Source of the DNA: GCA-1730015 sp964583825
Lineage (GTDB): Bacteria; Pseudomonadota; Gammaproteobacteria; Granulosicoccales; Granulosicoccaceae
Assembly (NCBI GenBank): GCA_964583825.1
Contig: CAZOXM010000003.1
Coordinates: 49,709-113,708 of the forward strand
Length of the DNA: 64,000 nt
Direction of reading: 5' to 3'
Shown here: in pieces, positions 62,849 through 64,000 of the stretch
Position numbering within the stretch: position 1 is the stretch's first letter
How the letters are laid out: each line of letters begins with the position of its first letter
Program-made: the position numbers and the translations under genes
Notes under the pieces: model-generated
Database searches by the model: none
Seen by the model: the letters and a program-made list of their open reading frames with translations, nothing else
What the model was told of the DNA's origin: nothing

Positions 62849-62871
62849 ATGTACGGAATTTTTCCGTACAT
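62849..62871. promoter_or_regulatory. Perfect palindrome between divergent genes
   Basis: ATGTACGGAA (62849-62858) and TTCCGTACAT (62862-62871) with a three-base TTT centre. It lies midway between the divergent HTH and DUF1778 genes and is a likely repressor site or a small hairpin. Confidence 0.65.
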
Positions 62872-62891
62872 ATCTCTAATATCACTGTTGA

Positions 62892-62907
62892 CATCGGTGT
62901 ACCGATG
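62892..62907 (+). promoter_or_regulatory. Operator palindrome in the DUF1778 promoter
   Basis: CATCGGT/ACCGATG (62892-62898 and 62901-62907) overlaps a TTGACA (62888-62893) and abuts TATAGA (62908-62913). Spacing between these boxes is only 14 bases, so the exact promoter is uncertain, but the site is well placed for autorepression by the DUF1778 protein. Confidence 0.6.
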
Positions 62908-62935
62908 TATAGAAAGTTAGAGATTAGAGAAAAAG

Positions 62936-63205
62936 ATGGCGAGCGCGAATAACCGAATCGATCTGCGGGTCGATGCCAAACAAAAAGATACGCTGAAGAA
63001 AGCGGCAGCACTCAGCGGCACCACCCTGACCCAGTACGTGGTCAGTACTGCCGTGGACAGTGCCGAGAAGGTGATTGAAGCGCACAGCGGCATGAAGCTG
63101 CAGGATGATATCTTCGACCGTTTTGCTGCAGCCTGTGAAAATGCCAACCCACCTAACCAGGCGTTGAAGGATGCGCTCGTGTTTACGAAGGAGAGCGGGT
63201 ATTAG
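62936..63205 (+). CDS. DUF1778 ribbon-helix-helix antitoxin (TacA-like)
   Basis: An 89-residue protein. The N-terminal RHH DNA-binding part is NNRIDLRVDAKQKDTLKKAA with LSGTTLTQYVVSTAVDSAEK; the C-terminal part (FDRFAAACENANPPNQALKD) is the flexible toxin-binding tail. It resembles TacA antitoxins that neutralise GNAT toxins, but no GNAT gene follows it. The only GNAT toxin nearby is coupled to a different regulator on the opposite strand. A GAGAAAAAG precedes the start. It may have lost its toxin or may now act on the neighbour in trans. Confidence 0.88.
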   Translation: MASANNRIDLRVDAKQKDTLKKAAALSGTTLTQYVVSTAVDSAEKVIEAHSGMKLQDDIFDRFAAACENANPPNQALKDALVFTKESGY

Positions 63206-63210
63206 AGTGA

Positions 63211-63525
63211 GGGAATGCTTGGTTTGCCGCAACCCCTGGCCACTTCACGCTAAGCCCGGAGCAACGACATTTCAAGCTGCTGCTGGACGGCTTTCCATCT
63301 CTGACGCCATTCTGGAACTTCGACACCCGCGACTGCGACCTGCAGACACTCGAAAGAGCGTTGCCGGCCATGTCGCACGGTGAGCAGATCATGGCAAGGT
63401 TCTTTGTCGCGGTGTGGCTCGGTGAAAACCGGTTCGATTTGGATCTGGTCGACGCGGCGGCAACGCTCGATGATACGCATCGCCAGCTGATCGTCGACTG
63501 GCTGGCCAAACCGGTATTTCCCTGA
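63211..63525 (+). pseudogene. Hypothetical protein frame without a normal start codon
   Basis: An open frame of 104 codons reads NAWFAATPGHFTLSPEQRHF, then LLLDGFPSLTPFWNFDTRDC, MSHGEQIMARFFVAVWLGEN and ends in WLAKPVFP before TGA. The composition and the conserved-looking aromatic motifs suggest real coding sequence, yet it follows TGA directly and has no ATG, GTG or TTG near its beginning. An ATG at 63215 with a good GAGGG is in another frame and stops after 12 codons. A single-base change near 63214 would restore a start. It is probably a damaged gene, or one using a rare start. I do not recognise a family. Confidence 0.5.
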
Positions 63526-63698
63526 TGGCCGCCTCTACACACACAGAACTCGATTTACTGGTCGACTTTATAGACTTTGATGACGATGACACCGACACCA
63601 GCGTGTCATTCGCTATTTTTGAGGACGAGGACTACACCGAAAGCCTGATGCTGGCGCGGTCAACGTTTGACCGGTTGCTGAGCGATGAGGAACAGTGA
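63525..63698 (+). CDS. Small acidic protein, unknown function
   Basis: ATG 63525 overlaps the previous TGA (TGATG), so it is translationally coupled. The 57-residue product is very acidic (DFIDFDDDDTDTS and FEDEDYTESL) and ends SDEEQ. It stops at TGA 63696-63698; the same frame then stays open to the window end and remains acidic, so it could be the N-terminal piece of a larger protein broken by a nonsense change. No family is recognised. Confidence 0.5.
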   Translation: MAASTHTELDLLVDFIDFDDDDTDTSVSFAIFEDEDYTESLMLARSTFDRLLSDEEQ

Positions 63699-64000
63699 AC
63701 ACGCATCAACTACGGTGACGTTCTGGATGACTCTTTTAGCCCTGTTATGCTTGAGGAAGCCAGCCTTACGGATCACCTGCTGGAACTCACGAGTGAGTCT
63801 CACCACTTTACGCTGGACCTGTCGAAGCTTGAGACAGACGATATCGGAATCATCGAAAAGCAGCTGAAAAAGCTCAACTTTGACAACCGATTCATACTCC
63901 GTATCAACGGCGAAAAGCAGCAATCCAATACCACAAACGATATGGTGGTCGCTTTCTGCTGGTACCAGCCGGAAGAATGGGAAAAGCTCAAACAAAGTGC
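63699..64000 (+). CDS. Hypothetical protein, incomplete at window end
   Basis: Continuation of the same frame after TGA 63696-63698, running without stop beyond the window. It reads TRINYGDVLDDSFSPVMLEE, then HHFTLDLSKLETDDIGIIEK and VVAFCWYQPEEWEKLKQS. The first in-frame ATG is 63747, without a visible ribosome binding site, so the true 5' end is unclear. It is either a separate gene or the second half of the acidic protein. No family is recognised. Confidence 0.45.

Noticed and set aside
1..64000. CRISPR array or prophage
   Set aside because: No regularly spaced repeats, cas genes, integrase or phage structural genes were seen.

Overview
The window looks like a chromosomal segment of a Gram-negative, aerobic gammaproteobacterium, probably free-living or marine. 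The assignment rests on gene content: EngB, TrpS, PolA and TrhO housekeeping genes of proteobacterial type, an APH-type homoserine kinase, a Wzx/Wzy polysaccharide locus, a TRAP transporter and a periplasmic PQQ alcohol oxidation system. There are two 100-N assembly gaps (4022-4121 and 28779-28878). No rRNA, tRNA or CRISPR array was seen.

Layout. 1-2.7 kb: the end of engB, an unknown membrane protein and trpS. 3.0-13.2 kb: an exopolysaccharide locus, with two GT4 glycosyltransferases and a Wzx-type flippase on the plus strand, then a GT2, an Alg13/Alg14-like split glycosyltransferase, a Wzy-like polymerase/ligase, a Wzc-type tyrosine autokinase and a Wza-type export protein on the minus strand. 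13.7-19.8 kb: a tungsten aldehyde oxidoreductase operon (aorA-aorB-aorC-moaD-orf105-moaA-orf102), ending at a 246-bp palindromic mobile repeat. 20-25 kb: a dual-specificity phosphatase and a MoxR/DUF58/transglutaminase module. 25-33.6 kb: a heparinase-like fragment, a RimB-RimK fusion, a Cys/Met PLP enzyme, polA, a LOG protein and thrB. 33.9-38.8 kb: a TRAP operon (dctP, terminator, dctQ, a very long dctM). 39-41.7 kb: a DUF4159 protein, trhO and a glutathione S-transferase.

41.8-61.7 kb is one large PQQ alcohol oxidation region made of two divergent arms that share the 49500-49580 intergenic. The minus arm runs TauABC-like ABC transporter, cytochrome c, MoxJ-like protein, SoxYZ-like carrier, metallohydrolase, PQQ dehydrogenase. 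The dehydrogenase carries the Asp-Tyr-Asp signature of lanthanide-dependent enzymes. The plus arm runs CXXCW protein, a complete MoxR/Bat operon resembling methylotroph mxaRSCKLD, an unknown periplasmic protein, and the PQQ-associated ABC/YVTN genes. Together they suggest periplasmic alcohol oxidation (PQQ dehydrogenase to cytochrome c), with dedicated maturation and transport functions. The AOR complex in the same window could oxidise the aldehydes produced.

Beyond about 61.7 kb the sequence becomes accessory: a GNAT toxin coupled to a helix-turn-helix gene, a divergent DUF1778 antitoxin with palindromic operators, and small acidic or broken reading frames running off the window.

The most unusual signals are these. 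Two same-length (246 bp) repeats are bounded by CTAG, sit exactly on stop codons, and carry a hairpin with compensatory base changes. The AOR operon has an uncharacterised Gly-Gly-Gly-ending protein next to MoaD. DctM has a 320-residue coiled-coil extension. A GNAT toxin appears to have exchanged its antitoxin.
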